DNA from: Burhinus oedicnemus
Lineage: Eukaryota; Chordata; Aves; Charadriiformes; Burhinidae
Direction of reading: 5' to 3'
Assembly: GCA_008921705.1 (NCBI GenBank)
Contig: VFFE01009068.1
Span: 598,875-662,874 of the forward strand
DNA: 64,000 nt
Made by a program: the position numbers and the translations under genes. The notes under the pieces are model-generated. The model ran no database searches. It was given only the letters and a program-made list of their open reading frames with translations, and was not told the DNA's origin. This document shows positions 1 to 13,329 of the stretch, piece by piece (position 1 is the first letter of the stretch; the number at the start of each line of letters is the position of its first letter).

Positions 1-3000
1 CACTCCACTGTGTAGTATCTGTTCTGGGAGTTGCAGCTCCTATGGCGTACAGACCCTTGTGCAGTCACTGATGTGTAGGGAGGAATCTTATATTTTTCTA
101 ATCATTGTGTTCCTGTAAATGGAAGCGATCTGTGATCATTGCAAGATCAGAGCAAATACCACTTTCATAATTTCTACTCTACGTCCTCCTTTTCAGTGCA
201 GTCTTTTAATTGCTTACAAGGTAGTTAGGGAGGGGGAAGGAAATGCACCAGCTTCACATGAAATATTAATATTGGGAAGGTTACTAGCTTTATTTGAAAT
301 TGTGTACCCACTCTGAGAGATCTTCATTGACATTTAATATAAATAAACTTGAAAAATTATAATCATCTTAATGCTGTGGTTCTCTGTTGTTCTGTGATTT
401 CTGCTCCACAGCACCAAATCAACAGTGTCTTAATCAGGAAACTCTATTATATGTTTTATTACAATATCGTGATAGTATAGTGCTTTCTGGGAGTGAATGA
501 AGACTTGACCACAATTTCTTCTTCCTAAAGATATTATTCAGCTTTGCGGAAGGAGTGGAGAAAAACATAATTATCTTGTTAAAACTCTGTGACGGGAATT
601 AAAAGGCAAATGGCTATCAGAGTATTAAAAATCTCTGAGTTACTCTATCTGTAAGTTACATTTACTGCAACTGATCCCAGCATAGAGTCTGTAATTTCAG
701 GATAAAAACATAACTCATCTTTGGGTTTGTCTGTTTTCAAACTATTTCATTTATATTATTAAATATAGTGTGTGCACTTTAGACAGACAATTAATTTTTT
801 TAAAAAATCATGTTGGAAGAAAAAATATCTTCTGTGCTTCTTCTGCCTGTAATATTTCTTCTCAAAATGCCAGTGCAATTTAAAATAATTTTTTTTTATA
901 ATTATAAACCTTGATCAAAGGATTGCAGAGCTTGCAAAACAGATGAGATTCCTAGATTAAACTCTTCAGTAGTTGCTTGATAAATTTGATTTTAAATGTG
1001 CTTCATCTATAAGTGTCTGTTAAGTTTTAATTATTTATTAGGATGAGATGAGTATTTATATTCATATACTGAAGAAATAAAAGCTGGCTTAATGTGTCAA
1101 TTACTAATAAAGAATTCAGAGGAAATACTAAAAATACACTGATAACGTGGAATTTTGACATGACTGTTAAAAGCTGTCCCTGGGAAATAACAGAAAGGTC
1201 TTGATTTTTAGACCTTACATCATAGTAGTCAGTTGAATTAGGAAATTAATTTATTATAATAATGTGAGTCTGACAAATGCAAAGAAACTGTACATAAAGT
1301 ATTTCCCCCTTAAGTCATCTAATTCAACAGTTCTTCAGAGTCCCAAAACAACGTATATTGCAGGATGAAGTTCACTTCACTCTTAGTCATGCTGGCAGTT
1401 TGACAACAATTAGCAAACGTCGGGTTGTCTATGTGATGTTAAGTTATATTTATTGAGGCTCATTTCCAGCTGGTGCCAGAGTGGATACTTTCTATTGATA
1501 GATCTATGCCTGTGGGCACATTTCTTAAAAATATTAAATGTTAAAAAAAGTGATATGACAGAAACATATTTCTGCCGTTGCAGTTTCTCAAGAGAGTGCT
1601 TTTTTTGGTGTAGTACGTAATAAATTCAAACAGAAAGACTATAAAAATACATTCTAGCATAAATTTTAACTATCCTGATTAAAACAATATTGAAGTTCTT
1701 ATATTATCTCTGCACTGGAGATATTCATTGTTCGTTTAAGCAACTGTTCCAAACTCTTACTATCACCTGGGGAAGGGGGAGAATGAATAAAACTAAATTT
1801 TCTAGTCTCTTATTTGTTTCTGTACCTTCCTTTAGACAACTTTTCTGTAATAAAAACCAGTCAGGCATAAGATACAGATATTATTTATTGAGAAAATGCT
1901 GACAAAAATAATTAAATATCAAAATTCTAAATCAATAAAATTTTACGATTATGACCTCCTTTTGAGTTTTCCTGCTAATATTTATAAGTAAACTTTACTT
2001 AGTGTCTCACATAGATAGCTGTGCATGAAACAGAATTCTTTATTAATCTTTGCAAACCTCAATACTTGTTTTCCATAAGCAGTCACAAACAAATTTATTC
2101 AGAGAACTAAATTTATTGTTCCAAAAATGAAACAAAGAAATAACCAAACTGCTTTAATTTCAAATGACTGTACAGTGCTATCATCATGATGATTTATTTT
2201 TTTCTAGAAACAAATAGATGTGTAATATCCAGGAATAAACATAACTGGGGAAATATGCAACTTTCAATGAACAATTCATGAAAAGGAAAAAGGGAGAATT
2301 TAGAGCAATTTGTTTATCGCAATGCAAGGTATGTGGTGAAAGACACTATGTAATCAGAATTATTGATATTAAGATGTCTGAACTTCTCTTAATGTAGTAT
2401 ATATTTACATCTTAACCTGCTTTGACCTTGGCTTGGGTATATCACAGATAAATTGAATGTATATTTGTGAACCAGGATAGCAAACATATGATCAGCTACC
2501 TTCTCCTTTTTTCAAATTTTCGTGTAACTGTCATTGCCATGGATAAGTGATCTATTATGACTCCTTTCCCCTCAAAGTAATGTAGAGTTAAGAATCAGTA
2601 AGTTAAGGTTAATATCTGTGAATTTTCTAATGTACACTTAATGATACAAAACTGACTTTTTGAACAAAGTCTTCTCAGATCATGAGAAAAACAGACACCC
2701 ATGAATTCAAAATCCAGACTATTCATGAGACTGGAGTGTGACATGATGAGATGAGTGCATAGTAGATGCATTTCAGGAAGGAGGATAATCTCTGCTCAGT
2801 CCACAGTGGCAAATACCAAAGGTGCATCAGAACAGGCTCTGAGGAAACATTATTCATCTATAAGGAATTCTTCAACTAAATCCCAGTCAAATTCCTGAAG
2901 AGCTTCCTCAAGATATCATTCTCTGATAGACAAAATTGTTGGGACAGTAATAAAAAGTGAGAACATAGCTAGCAAAGCACTGTCAATATGATTGTTGAAT

Positions 3001-4030
3001 TCTACCCTAAAAAGGTTCAGGAAAGCCAGCAGGGACCTACTCATCACACATTGCTGGATGACAATTTTAGCTCATGCAGGCACTCTTTTTCTTAAGAAAG
3101 AGTCACACACAGAAATCAGCATCTTGCCAAAAAAAAAAAAAAAGCCCAACCACCACATTTCACTTATATGACAAAAGATTTAGGACAATAGTTTAAGATC
3201 TGAAGGACTGGGAGCACCAGATCCACGTGATCATGCTTTTATGTCAACCAAAATAATAACATAGCAAAAGAAAAACTTCAATAGGAATTTACAAAGGAAA
3301 TGAACGTAACAGAAACTGAAAGCAAAAGTACCATGAAAAATTGACCAAAGGAACAAATTTATGGAAAAAGGAAGATGATGAAACACAAATGACAAGTGTA
3401 GAAGAATAGGCAGTGAAAAAAATATTTTCTATCCTCTTGAACAGATGGGACTTCCAGTTTGTGAACTATTCCATTGTACACTGGTAAAAATTGATAGTGC
3501 TGCTTAGTGCCAAAAAGTAGAATTGAACATACTACGTTCCTTCGGACAGTATCAAGAAAACTACCTGATATGAAGAAAAATTTTATTTAGAATATGCAAA
3601 AGCTGTGGAAATCATGCAGTTTGAGTTACATAATGAATATAATTTAATCTGTACAAATGAGACATTCCCTCTGTCAAAATGTACTAATTTTGTTAAAATA
3701 CATCTCTGTGGGTAGCTCAGTGTATAGAATTGATTCCTTTTTGAGGTCTTTCAGATATACTGAGGAATATGTGACAATCCAGTGGCAGACTCAGAAAGAA
3801 AATATGAGGATTTAACCAAAGTTATAGGGGAGGGCACATAATTTTAGCCAGCACTTTACTTCTTGGTAGCCCAGAAATCTGAGCGTTTATCAAAAAAAAA
3901 AAAAAAAAGAGAATTTTAAGTACACTATACTTTTTGGTATTGTAATTAGCAAGTTAACTAATAGAAAAAGAATTACCCTGACTAGTTTTATCCTGACGTT
4001 ATTCATGGGATCTACTCTTTTCAAGTAGAT

Positions 4031-4085
4031 CGTGATATTAGCAAAGATCTTGATGTTAGCAAGAAATCCTGATATTAGTAAAAAT
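4031..4085. repeat. Three degenerate 18-19 bp tandem units
   Basis: Three consecutive units (4031-4048, 4049-4067, 4068-4085) share the core TGATRTTAGYAA. They differ at a few positions each, so this is an old small minisatellite. No function is suggested. Confidence 0.6.
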
Positions 4086-4850
4086 AAGAAAAGGCATGAT
4101 TAGGTATCATGACTAGTTCTGAGGAATTCTGATCTTTTTTTAACAGTCCCACACCAAATTCAGAATTCTAAAAAGTGAGTTAGCACACAATTTTATGTCT
4201 CTAACCTGTGTGAGACTGCGTTTTAGGTTTTGCAATCATTTTGTTCCCAAATATCATGCATACGCAGGCAAAATTAAACATAAGTAATGGAACATATTGC
4301 CTGTTATTAAATAGCAATTATATCTCACTGGAGCATGGTAGTTTGGTAGCAGCAGAGCCCAAACCACAAGCATAAGAAACACCTTTGCTGCTCGGTGTTC
4401 TTGCCTGCCCCTCATATTGCTCCATTTTCTTTTCTGCTGCTTGAATTTAATTTTTTTTACCAATTTCCATAAATAAATAAGGTTTTTAAAGCCACTTCAA
4501 AGATAGCTAATAATTTAATTTGTAATTTCAAGATCTTTGCTTCAGTGGATCTATTGCGTCAATCAGCACTGAAGCAATTATTTAATTTGCAGTTATACAT
4601 CAGATTACATAATATTTACATAATTAGCATGCATAAACAAGAAATGATAACTTCATGACAGAAATAATAGGATTCTGACAATGATAAGGAATGCAAATAT
4701 TTCCTTTTGTAATATACCAAGTAAATGAAAGTAAAACGTTTATAGGCCTGGAGGTGGAATGGCTGCCTGAGTCTAACTTATTTACCATTGATACAATCAA
4801 TACTTAAACTGAATAAAATTAGATAACATTGTGTTAATGTATCTTTGCCT

Positions 4851-4874
4851 GTCTTGTCTTGTCTTGTCTTGTCT
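4851..4874. repeat. (GTCTT)n pentanucleotide microsatellite
   Basis: Four full GTCTT units and a partial fifth follow one another without interruption. Ordinary simple repeat, probably length-variable. Confidence 0.9.
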
Positions 4875-5130
4875 CACAGCAGTTAAGGATGTAATGGCAA
4901 GTTGGAAAATACAAAGAAATTAATTTGAATAGTAAGAGTCAGGGCTATGAAGTCTGCTTTAAATTCATCTTTGCTCTGCCAGTGCAGGGTGTTTTTTGAG
5001 TTTACTGCAGAGGATTTTAGTACCTAGCAAATGATTTCTAGTAATAGGTCCTTAAGGGTGAATATTCAGAACAGGTTCATTTCTGTCTCTGTATACCTGC
5101 AATTTTCCATTCACAGATAGCCTTGGACAT

Positions 5131-6140
5131 GCATATTAAGTTGCTGAAAACCTCCTAGAGTACATCTATACTGTCATGCTGAAGATCTCTCATTTCTGGG
5201 GTTCACCAACTCACTAATAATCCAGACTATACATGTTTGTACCCAGGTTATTTCCTGAGGCCATGGGAGCCTGGGCATCAAGCTTGGGTTCCTGCCACAT
5301 ATGTAGTTCGTGTGCAAACTGTAAATGATCTGGTTCCTTAAACGTCCCAAGGCAGCTGTGGGGCTGCACGGTTTGGTAGGGTTGATTCCAGAGCATGTCC
5401 ATTTCTCTTAGGTTTGTGGGCAATTTCCAGTTGCTCACACAGCACCTTGTGGAGGATTTTTCTTCAAGAAATGCCCCACGGACACAGCCTGCAAAGGAAC
5501 TGATCTAACCTAGGAATCCATATGTAAATGCATAGGATTCTGGAGTCTGGACTTGGACAGCTGTGTACTGTCATGTGATCTTCCACTATATATCAGACCC
5601 TTATGTACTTAGTATCTTTGCTCAGCAGATACTTCAGATGAGGGACATAGGATGAAACTGCTCCAATGCCTCCGTCAACACCCCAGCTACAGTTACCCAC
5701 CAGCCAGCAGCCCAGCAGTGGCCTGTGCAGAATATTAGGGAGGTGTTTAGCTTGAGTGGCTGGTAGGGCATCACCCACGGGCTGGGATTCAGCAGGAGCA
5801 GGCTGACCTGGCTGAAATGTGGTTATTGGAAATGGCTCTGTCATTCATGTAGGTGCGGAATGGAATCAGACCGTAGCTCTGCCTTCAGTTTCTCTGTCGC
5901 TGTTCTAACTGTTCTCTCCTTCTCATACTGCCATGAGGTCAGGGAATGGAACCAGGCAAGAGCCAAAGGCAAAACAAGGAGCAGAAAATCAAAGCAGTGG
6001 GACTGTACTATGTGGGCCAGCAGCAGCAGGACAGCGTGTAGCAGCACTTGCTTGCACAGGACAAAGATGTCATGGGAGCAAATTGTAAGGACTTTTGTAA
6101 AGGACTGTAAAAATTGTAAGGATTTTTTTCAGTCTTTGCA
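5131..6140. other. GC-richer unassigned block
   Basis: This kilobase is visibly richer in G and C than the spacer on both sides. It carries several overlapping 70-95 codon frames on both strands: minus 5214-5438, 5593-5844 and 5841-6047, and plus 5860-6144. The minus frame at 5841-6047 begins with a hydrophobic, signal-like stretch, but no family is recognised and neighbouring frames do not join into one reading. A decayed retroposed sequence or ERV remnant is possible. The composition is seen; any identity is unknown. Confidence 0.35.
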
Positions 6141-8308
6141 TTAAAATCTATCTACAGGGCTGTAAGCTTTTCACTTGTGTCTTTGTTAAAATTTCCATAT
6201 CCCAAGAAGTTCTGTTTGTTGTTTCAGCTAGACCTTTAAGGTTTTTGGGTTTTACCATCATTAAATATTTACTTATATATTCACTAGAGGCTGGTTGCGC
6301 TGTTGCCTCTCCCTAGATTTCTGGATGCTTGCTTCCAGTGGAAGATATGAATAATGAGTAAAACAAGAGTATAAAAATTATTGGATTCTTGGCCTGTTTT
6401 CTGATGTTTGTTTGTGTCTCTTTTACCTGTGCAGGAAGTTCTCCAGCATCTTGTCAAAGGAAGATGTCATTTGCTGGTGCACTTGGAAGCCAGTGACTCT
6501 GGGTGTGCTGACCTTGCCGGCCTGTGCAGATGCAAGTACGTGCTTAGCTGTGGTTGTGTGCCTCTACAACCAGACAGTGATGTCCTGAGTCACTCTTACT
6601 GTCAGAGTTGTATGAAATGCTTCAGTGTACTTTCAATTCTCCCAAACTATCTTTTTTAATAAGCATTTTATGTTTTAGTGTTGCAGATTCACAGGGATTG
6701 AGGGATCCAGTAGGCAGACGTCTGGTGCTTTCAAAGATCATTACTGAAACAGGTACATTTTAGAATAAGACTCTTTAGGAATTTTGAAAGTCCTGTCTTG
6801 TAATTTTTTTTTAAGTTTCAGTAGTAAAATATTAAAAAATTCAATTCTATGTTTTAACACTGAAGAAACTATTACTTAAGTATGTTGTAGAAATAGACTA
6901 TATCCAATGTTTGCCTATATAGTAAGAAATACCTTATCCAATAAACTATGTCAGTACGATCAAAAAGGCAGTCCTTTAAGCTTTTTGTAATTGCAGTGTC
7001 ATAAGTGACAGAACCTATTATCCCGTCATGTGCATTGTTAGGGGCTGTATCTGCCTTTCTAAATGTGATAGTTCTTGATGGTTTTTTGTCAAGCATACTG
7101 CTGAAATTTCTTCCTGATTATACAGAAGGTTTTCATTAGAAATAAAGTTTTTATTTCCTGTAAACATATTCAGCTTTTTCCCATTACTTCCATTATTTAC
7201 TGGACATAGATTGTTGCTTGGGTCTATGCAGACAGCAGTAAAAGTTGCGTAGTTCCTTCTCCGAAGAGTATGTGGTCTTTTCGCCTGCACAGTTATGTCT
7301 TTCTGGTAACAGATTAGTACTGGCAAACTTTTGAATTGTTGAGAATTTAGTAAGAAAATTAATATTTGGTCAATATATAAATGTCATTAAAATCTAACCC
7401 TATTTAAGTAGCAGTGACATTATAGCACTCCATCTATGAAAAATCATTGAAGATGATCTTTAATTGTAAACTTATTTTGCTGGAGAAGTTTTTTGAGTGT
7501 GTCTAAGAGGAATTACAATAAAGGATAGAGGCCAGAACATAAGAATGGACTTCTGTGGAGCCTGGGACTGAATTTGGGGTTTGCTAGCAACAAGTCACAT
7601 CTAGCAAGAAAGAGCAGTGCTCTTTTGAAAATTGTTTTTTATTATACAGGTTAAGGATACAGATTTTCTGCTGGCTTTGACAAAAAGAATAACATCCACT
7701 GTAGACAGACATGGCAAAAAGATGTATTTTGGCTGGTATTATTTTACCAAAGTTTGAAGTATCCCACTTTAAAGCAAATAGAAACTCTGAAGTAAAACGA
7801 GAATCTCATTTTGATAGACTGACTGAAATGTTCTGTACTAATAGTGGAATCATTATAATAATAAAAATTATAGTTCATTTTTTCTTGTAGAATTTAGCTT
7901 CTCTGCTATCTTGCTGTGCCTCATACCTTGAAAAATCATCTGTTTGCGCATACTGGCTTATTTTTCCTCTTTATCTGTAATGCATTTTTGACCAGAGATG
8001 ACCCAACATCTGTTTTTGAATGCAAACACAAGTTCTCAAATCTTAGATGTCTGAACTATCTGAACTATAGAGACTGCTTTCAGTAAACTTGTGTAAGACT
8101 CATCAAGAACACGCTTTAAGTTTACAAAGAGCTGATCTTTTAAATAATCTTTTAAATTAATCTGAAGTCCTGGTTTTATATACTGGGAAAGTAGGTCCAA
8201 TAAGTCATACTATTGTATGACTGGTAATCAGTGCAAAGAAATGGCATCTTCTGATTCTCTGCTCTACTATCTTAGCCTTACCATCCTTCCGCTTTAGAAT
8301 AACTATAC
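6141..8308. other. Spacer with a coding-like minus-strand patch
   Basis: Mostly AT-rich DNA with no recognised repeat. The exception is about 6930-7383, where the minus strand is open for 122 codons (7383 to 7018) and an overlapping minus frame stays open to 6872. No protein family is recognised, so it is not annotated as a gene; it is discussed under findings. Confidence 0.4.
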
Positions 8309-8957
8309 TGTCCTGGTTTGAGTGACACAGGATGAATTTCTTTTCTAATACTTGGGAAAACTGTACTTTTAGAAGACTCTGGTGTCTGAATTTGTGAAAA
8401 TATTTACCTTAGCCAGCTATGGTGTGTGGGTGTCAGGGTCTTAGTGTTTTCAGGCTAGCCAGGTGCAGGGATGAGGAGGAGAAAGACCCGGGCACTTGAC
8501 CCAAGCTGGCCAACAGGATTATTTCATACCATGAATGTCACATTCAATATAAATTAGAAAGTTTGCTGAGGAGTTCAAGCTCTCGCTTGATGGCGGCAAT
8601 CCAGAGAACTTCTTGCCTCAGTGCTGGACCCTTGAGGCTTTCCCTTCCTCCCAAAGCCATAGCACTCGCAGTGTCCGACATTAGCTGTCCACTGCTGGGA
8701 GTGCACAGCTTCTGACTGATAGAACTGGCTGAGTATAATCCTTGTATATTTTATATTGGTATCCGGATCACTATTGGTTCTTTAGTGTTATTACTGTTAA
8801 TTGTTTAGTCTTATTCTATTAAATCTGTTTATATCTCAGCCCCTGGGTTTCCTTGTTTTCTTCCTGATTCCCCCTTCCTGGGTGGGGAGGGGTCATCGGG
8901 TGATAGAATAATTGTCTAAACAACAATAAATTGTTGTGGGTTTCTCAAACCATAACA
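8309..8957 (+). mobile_element. Solo ERV LTR, family A, copy 1
   Basis: The element starts TGTCCTGGTTTGAG and ends CATAACA, giving the TG...CA ends of an LTR. A TATA-like AATATAAAT lies at 8546-8554 and an ATTAAA polyadenylation signal at 8818-8823, which fix the orientation as plus. The near-identical copy at 31505-32137 confirms the boundaries. Flanking bases TATAC and AATAC match at four of five positions, consistent with a slightly decayed target-site duplication. No internal retroviral sequence adjoins either end, so this is a recombined solo LTR. The family name is not assigned. Confidence 0.85.
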
Positions 8958-9644
8958 AATACAAATATCTCATACATTCATATGTCTCATATTCTCCAAA
9001 GTAAAACTTGGAATATTTTTATAGGAGCATCAGTACTTGGGAAGAAGGATGGCTAGTGTTTCCCTTTTCCAATATATCGCTGCTGAAAGGCCATGGTCAT
9101 TATTAAGGAGGTTTGCAAACATGAATAAGTTTATTTGATAAACAGAATGGCTCACAGACTTTAATGATAATTTCACTAAGAATTTGTATAATCCCGCTTT
9201 TATTGGAACTAAAATAATGATGTGGACACAAATTAGTTGGTTTTAATAGACTAAAAGTTGCAACACACTTCAGTTAAAGGAAAATTTTGACCGCAAGATC
9301 AGAAAGGACGTTGCACATCCTCAAGCTGTTTCTTGAAATTTGACCAAAAAATCCATTTTTAAGACTGGCCAGCTAAAATAGTCATAGTATCCAGATCAAG
9401 GTCATGCTAATTAAATAATCTTTATTTTAAGATTTACTATATGTGTGAGATAGTGTTCAGAATCACGAGTGACTTGGATTCTTTTTTTAGCATTGTTGGT
9501 ATTATGAGAATATAGTTATTTTGGCTTTACTGTAGTTTGTGATTGGTGGTTCTTTTCAATATTACTGAGCTTTAAATAGAGATTTTAAGTCTTTAGACAA
9601 AATTTAAATATGATTTAGTTGAGCTTTAGGAAGGAAAGATGGCA
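8958..9644. other. Spacer between LTR A and CR1
   Basis: AT-rich DNA with no open frame of note and no repeat I recognise. The left edge of the following CR1 is fuzzy, so its true 5' truncation point could be some tens of bases inside this stretch. Confidence 0.55.
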
Positions 9645-11219
9645 ACTTTCCAGCTGAGGACCTGAATGAGATTCCATTTCAGTGGGACCTGATGAGATTC
9701 ATCTGTGGGTCCTGAGAGAACTGGCGGATGAATTTGCCAAGCCACTATCCATCAAATTTGAGAAGTCATGGCAGTCCAGTGAAGTTCCCGCTGACTGGAA
9801 AAGGAGAAACATAACCCTCATTTTTAAAAAGGGTAAAAAAGAAGACCCGGGGAACTACAGGCTGGTCAGTCTCACCTCTGTGCCTGGCAAGACCATGGAG
9901 CAGATCATCCTGGAAACTCCGCTAAGGTATGTGGAAAATAAGGAGGTGATCCATGACAGTCAACATGGCTTCACTAAGGGCAAATCATGCCTGACAAACT
10001 TGGTGGCCTTCTACGATGGTGTTACAGCATTGGTGGTAAGGGGAGACCAACAGGTATCATCTACTTGGACTTGTGTAGTCCATTTGTCACTCTCTCGCAT
10101 AACATCCTGGTCTCTAAATTGGAGAGACATGGATTTGACTGATGGACCACTCAGAGGATAAGGAACTGGCTGGATGGTCGCACTCAAAGAGTTGCGGTCA
10201 ACGGGTCGATGTCCAGGTTGCGAGCAGTGACGAGTGGTATTCCTCAGGGGTCAGTACTGGGACTGTTATTATTTAACATCTTTGTTGATGACATGGATGT
10301 TGGGATTGAGTGCATCCTCAGCAAGTTTGCCAATGACATCAAGCTGTGTGGAGCAGTCTACATGCTGGAGGGAAGGGATGCCATCCAGAGGGGCCTGGAC
10401 AGGCTTGAGAAGTGGGCCCATGCAAACCTCTTGAAGTTCAATAAGGCCAAGTGCAAGGTTCTGCACATGGGTTGAGGCAATCCCGTGCACAAACACAGGC
10501 TGGGCAGAGAATGGATTGAGAGCAGACCTGTGGAGAAGGACTTGGGGGTGTTGGTAGGTGAGAAGCTCAACATGAGCCGGCAATGTGCACTTGTAGCCCA
10601 GAAGGCCAACCGCATCTTGGGCTGCATCAAAAGAAGCATGGCCAGCAGGCCAAAGGAGGTGATTCCGCTCCTCCACTCTCGTGAGACCCCATGTTGAATA
10701 CTGTGTCCAGCTCTGGAGCCTCCAACATAAGAAGGACATGGACCTGTTGGAGCGGGTCCAGAGGAGGGCCATGAAGATGATCAGGGGACTGGAGCACCTC
10801 TGCTATGAGGACAGGCTGAGAGAGTTGGGGTTGTTCAGCCTGGAGAAGAGAAGGCTCCAGGAACACCTTATAGCAGCCTTGCGGTATTCAAAAGGTGCCT
10901 ACAAGAAATCTGGAGAGGGACTTTTTACAAGGGCATGTAGTCGTAGGACAAGGGGTAATGGTTTCAAACTGGAAGAGGGTAGATTTAGACTAGATCTCAG
11001 AAAGAACTTTCTCACTCTGAGGGTGGTGAGGCACTGGAACAGGTTGCCCAGGGAAGTTGTGGAGGCCCCATCCCTGGACGTGTTCAAGGCCAGTTTGGAC
11101 AGGGCTTTGAGCAACCAGGTCTAGTGGAAGGTGTCCCTGGCCATGACATGGGGGTTAGAACTAGATGATCTTTAAGGTCCCTTCCAACCCAAACCTTTCT
11201 ATGATTCTACGATTCTATG
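9645..11219 (+). mobile_element. CR1 LINE, 5'-truncated, dead ORF2
   Basis: This is the 3' part of a chicken-repeat-1 non-LTR retrotransposon. The broken frame encodes reverse transcriptase: GPDEIH near 9682, [27 protein letters not shown], then GIPQGSVLG near 10240, and a C-terminal domain ending ALSNQV at 11124. Four frames are needed to read it (9682-10161, 10209-10475, 10485-10697, 10681-11124), so there are several indels. The FADD catalytic motif reads FAND because codon 10332-10334 is AAT, removing an aspartate that binds catalytic metal. After the stop comes the CR1 3' untranslated end with octamer-like repeats (TTCTATGATTCTACGATTCT). The endonuclease domain and 5' end are absent, as is usual for CR1. 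It shares its 3' sequence type with the copy at 24771-25175. Confidence 0.95.
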
Positions 11220-13329
11220 AGCTTGTTTGATCATGTGGACAAGATAAGACACTGAGTGCAAGGGTATGCTACTTAAATAAAATTATCTTAAGCAGATAAT
11301 GACCTTAATTCAAATTAAACAAGAGGAATTTATTTAATAATTATTTTCAATTTTATGTTGCATTTGTACTTCTTTTTGAAAGATGTCCTCAACTCATTTG
11401 CAACAGTTGTAATTGATACACGCAAAATATATGGCTAACAAAATATATGATACTTCTCAGAAAATGTAGTAGACCCAAGACTGCTTCTCCTTTGCCAATT
11501 TGGTTGATATTGTTTTAGCAGGGTTAAAAAATTATTAGAAGAAGACATATAGAAGACAGACACATACAAGAAAATGAAATTTATTAAATTAGATAGCCAA
11601 GTATAAGAACAAGGATTACAATACATGAAAATTCTGTGTAATTTTATGAAATATACTGAGTAATCAATTACCTCTTTCCTCATATTAATCAGTGAGATGA
11701 AATATGGTTTCTTTCTTTTAAACAAGATAAAGAATAACCCAGATTTGACATATATACTAATGCACGCAACAGTTCTAGGAGTTTAACCTTTTCAGAGGTC
11801 AATGGGAACAGCCAAATCATTAGCGTATTCTTGTTAACAAATGTTACTGTCTCTTCTATGGCATTTCCCTCAATCTTTAATTAGCAAAAACATGTAACTG
11901 AGCTCCAACAATTATCACCACATTAATTTGAATTAATTTCAAAGCTACAATAGCTGTCTGGAGCCTTGTATCATATTGTATGCTGTAGTAGTTATCTGCA
12001 ATACATTTTCTCATGAAAAAACAGCCAGCCAGGCTGACTAAAAAAAAAAAAAAAACACGTAGGAAAATTTATAGCTCTTGCTGTCATTTGGATGATAAAT
12101 TAAATGTATTGTTCCTATCAGAGCCACAGTTTTTGTTTCATTTCCTAAATTGAATGACTTTATCATTCTATAGTTAGTGGAAACTTTTAAGGTGGATTCA
12201 AAAAAGCTTAAGAAACTGAAAATAGTGGTCAGTGGTCATTTTTAGACAGACAACAATCACAGCAGACTAAAGTAAATTTGTGTGCCTCTTAAAATTCATA
12301 TTTAGGTTATTTCAAAAGAGAATACAAAATGTCTTGTTTAATATGTCCTAGTCTGAAGCATTATGTAGAAAAAGATGAAGAATGGTGAAAGCATATTGGA
12401 AAAGAAATTTATAGTCTCCACATGGTTTCAGTGCACTAGAAAAATTAAAATTAAGATAACTGAGATTATGGCTATAGTTAAAGGAGTAACAATGGTTAAA
12501 AGAAATGATGGAAAGGAAAAATTGAAAATGTTATTAACAAAAAGAACTGTATTCATGCAGTGGTAAAATAATTAAAATATTTGTGTACTAATTCAATATA
12601 TGTTAATCCTGTGCATCATAATGGAAAAGCATACAGAATGAGAAAGCAAATATAGATATGACAAAAATACGCTAAAATAAGAATTCTGACCAAAACAGGC
12701 ATATGGTTGTATATCCATAACTGAGACAGAATGAAGAGACAAAGGTGAAGATGATGGGATAACATTGCATTTGAAGAAAGAGATAGAACAGAAAGAAGTA
12801 AGAGATAATCTCGGTAAAATGGAGCGTGTTTTGAGCAAACTAATTTTAAGAATACGTGGCTCTATTTGTACAGTGGTTGGGGTCTCATACAGGTCTCCAT
12901 CATCATATTAGAACACCATCACAGGTCTCCGTGGGAAAGTTAGGCTACCAGCAACTAGAATTGCATAAAGAAAGAAAGAGACTAGTCAGCACAGAGAAGG
13001 TTTTCTTACAAACCAAAAGCTATTATCACAAGTCAAGGAATTAGATCAAGAAAAAATATTAAAACAAACAGCATATAAATAAAATGAGAACACGGGGAGA
13101 AACAAGTCAGAGTAAAGAAAAAACATGCAAGTGGGGCTCTAGCATGAAAACAAACCTGTCCATCACTTTTTGTTGAAAATAATGACACAGAATGTGGAAG
13201 ACCAAGCAATATAGCCAATGGGAATGAAACTATGGAAAATGGAATACTATGAAAAGACAAAAAGCTGAAAGTCCAGTGGCCTCAGGTGAAAGGAAGGAAG
13301 AAGGGTGAGACACCAAGTGAGCTCTGTCC
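11220..13329. other. AT-rich spacer
   Basis: No gene recognised. An A16 tract lies at 12040-12055. Open frames (minus 11435-11725 and 12593-12838, plus 12375-12566) are short and of low complexity. The last few hundred bases may be an unrecognised upstream part of the ancient CR1 that follows. Confidence 0.55.

Larger units (their letters stand above)
1..5130. other. AT-rich spacer, no gene recognised
   Basis: No open frame here exceeds about 70 codons and none resembles a known protein. The stretch holds homopolymer A tracts (3129-3143 and 3892-3908), a GTCTT pentamer run at 4851-4874 and a small tandem repeat at 4031-4085, which are listed separately. Splice-like or promoter-like structure is not evident. 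It could be intronic or intergenic; the sequence alone does not decide. Confidence 0.6.

Noticed and set aside
10269..10866. Minus-strand frames of 79-167 codons
   Set aside because: They are antisense to the CR1 reverse transcriptase; the sense reading has the known motifs.
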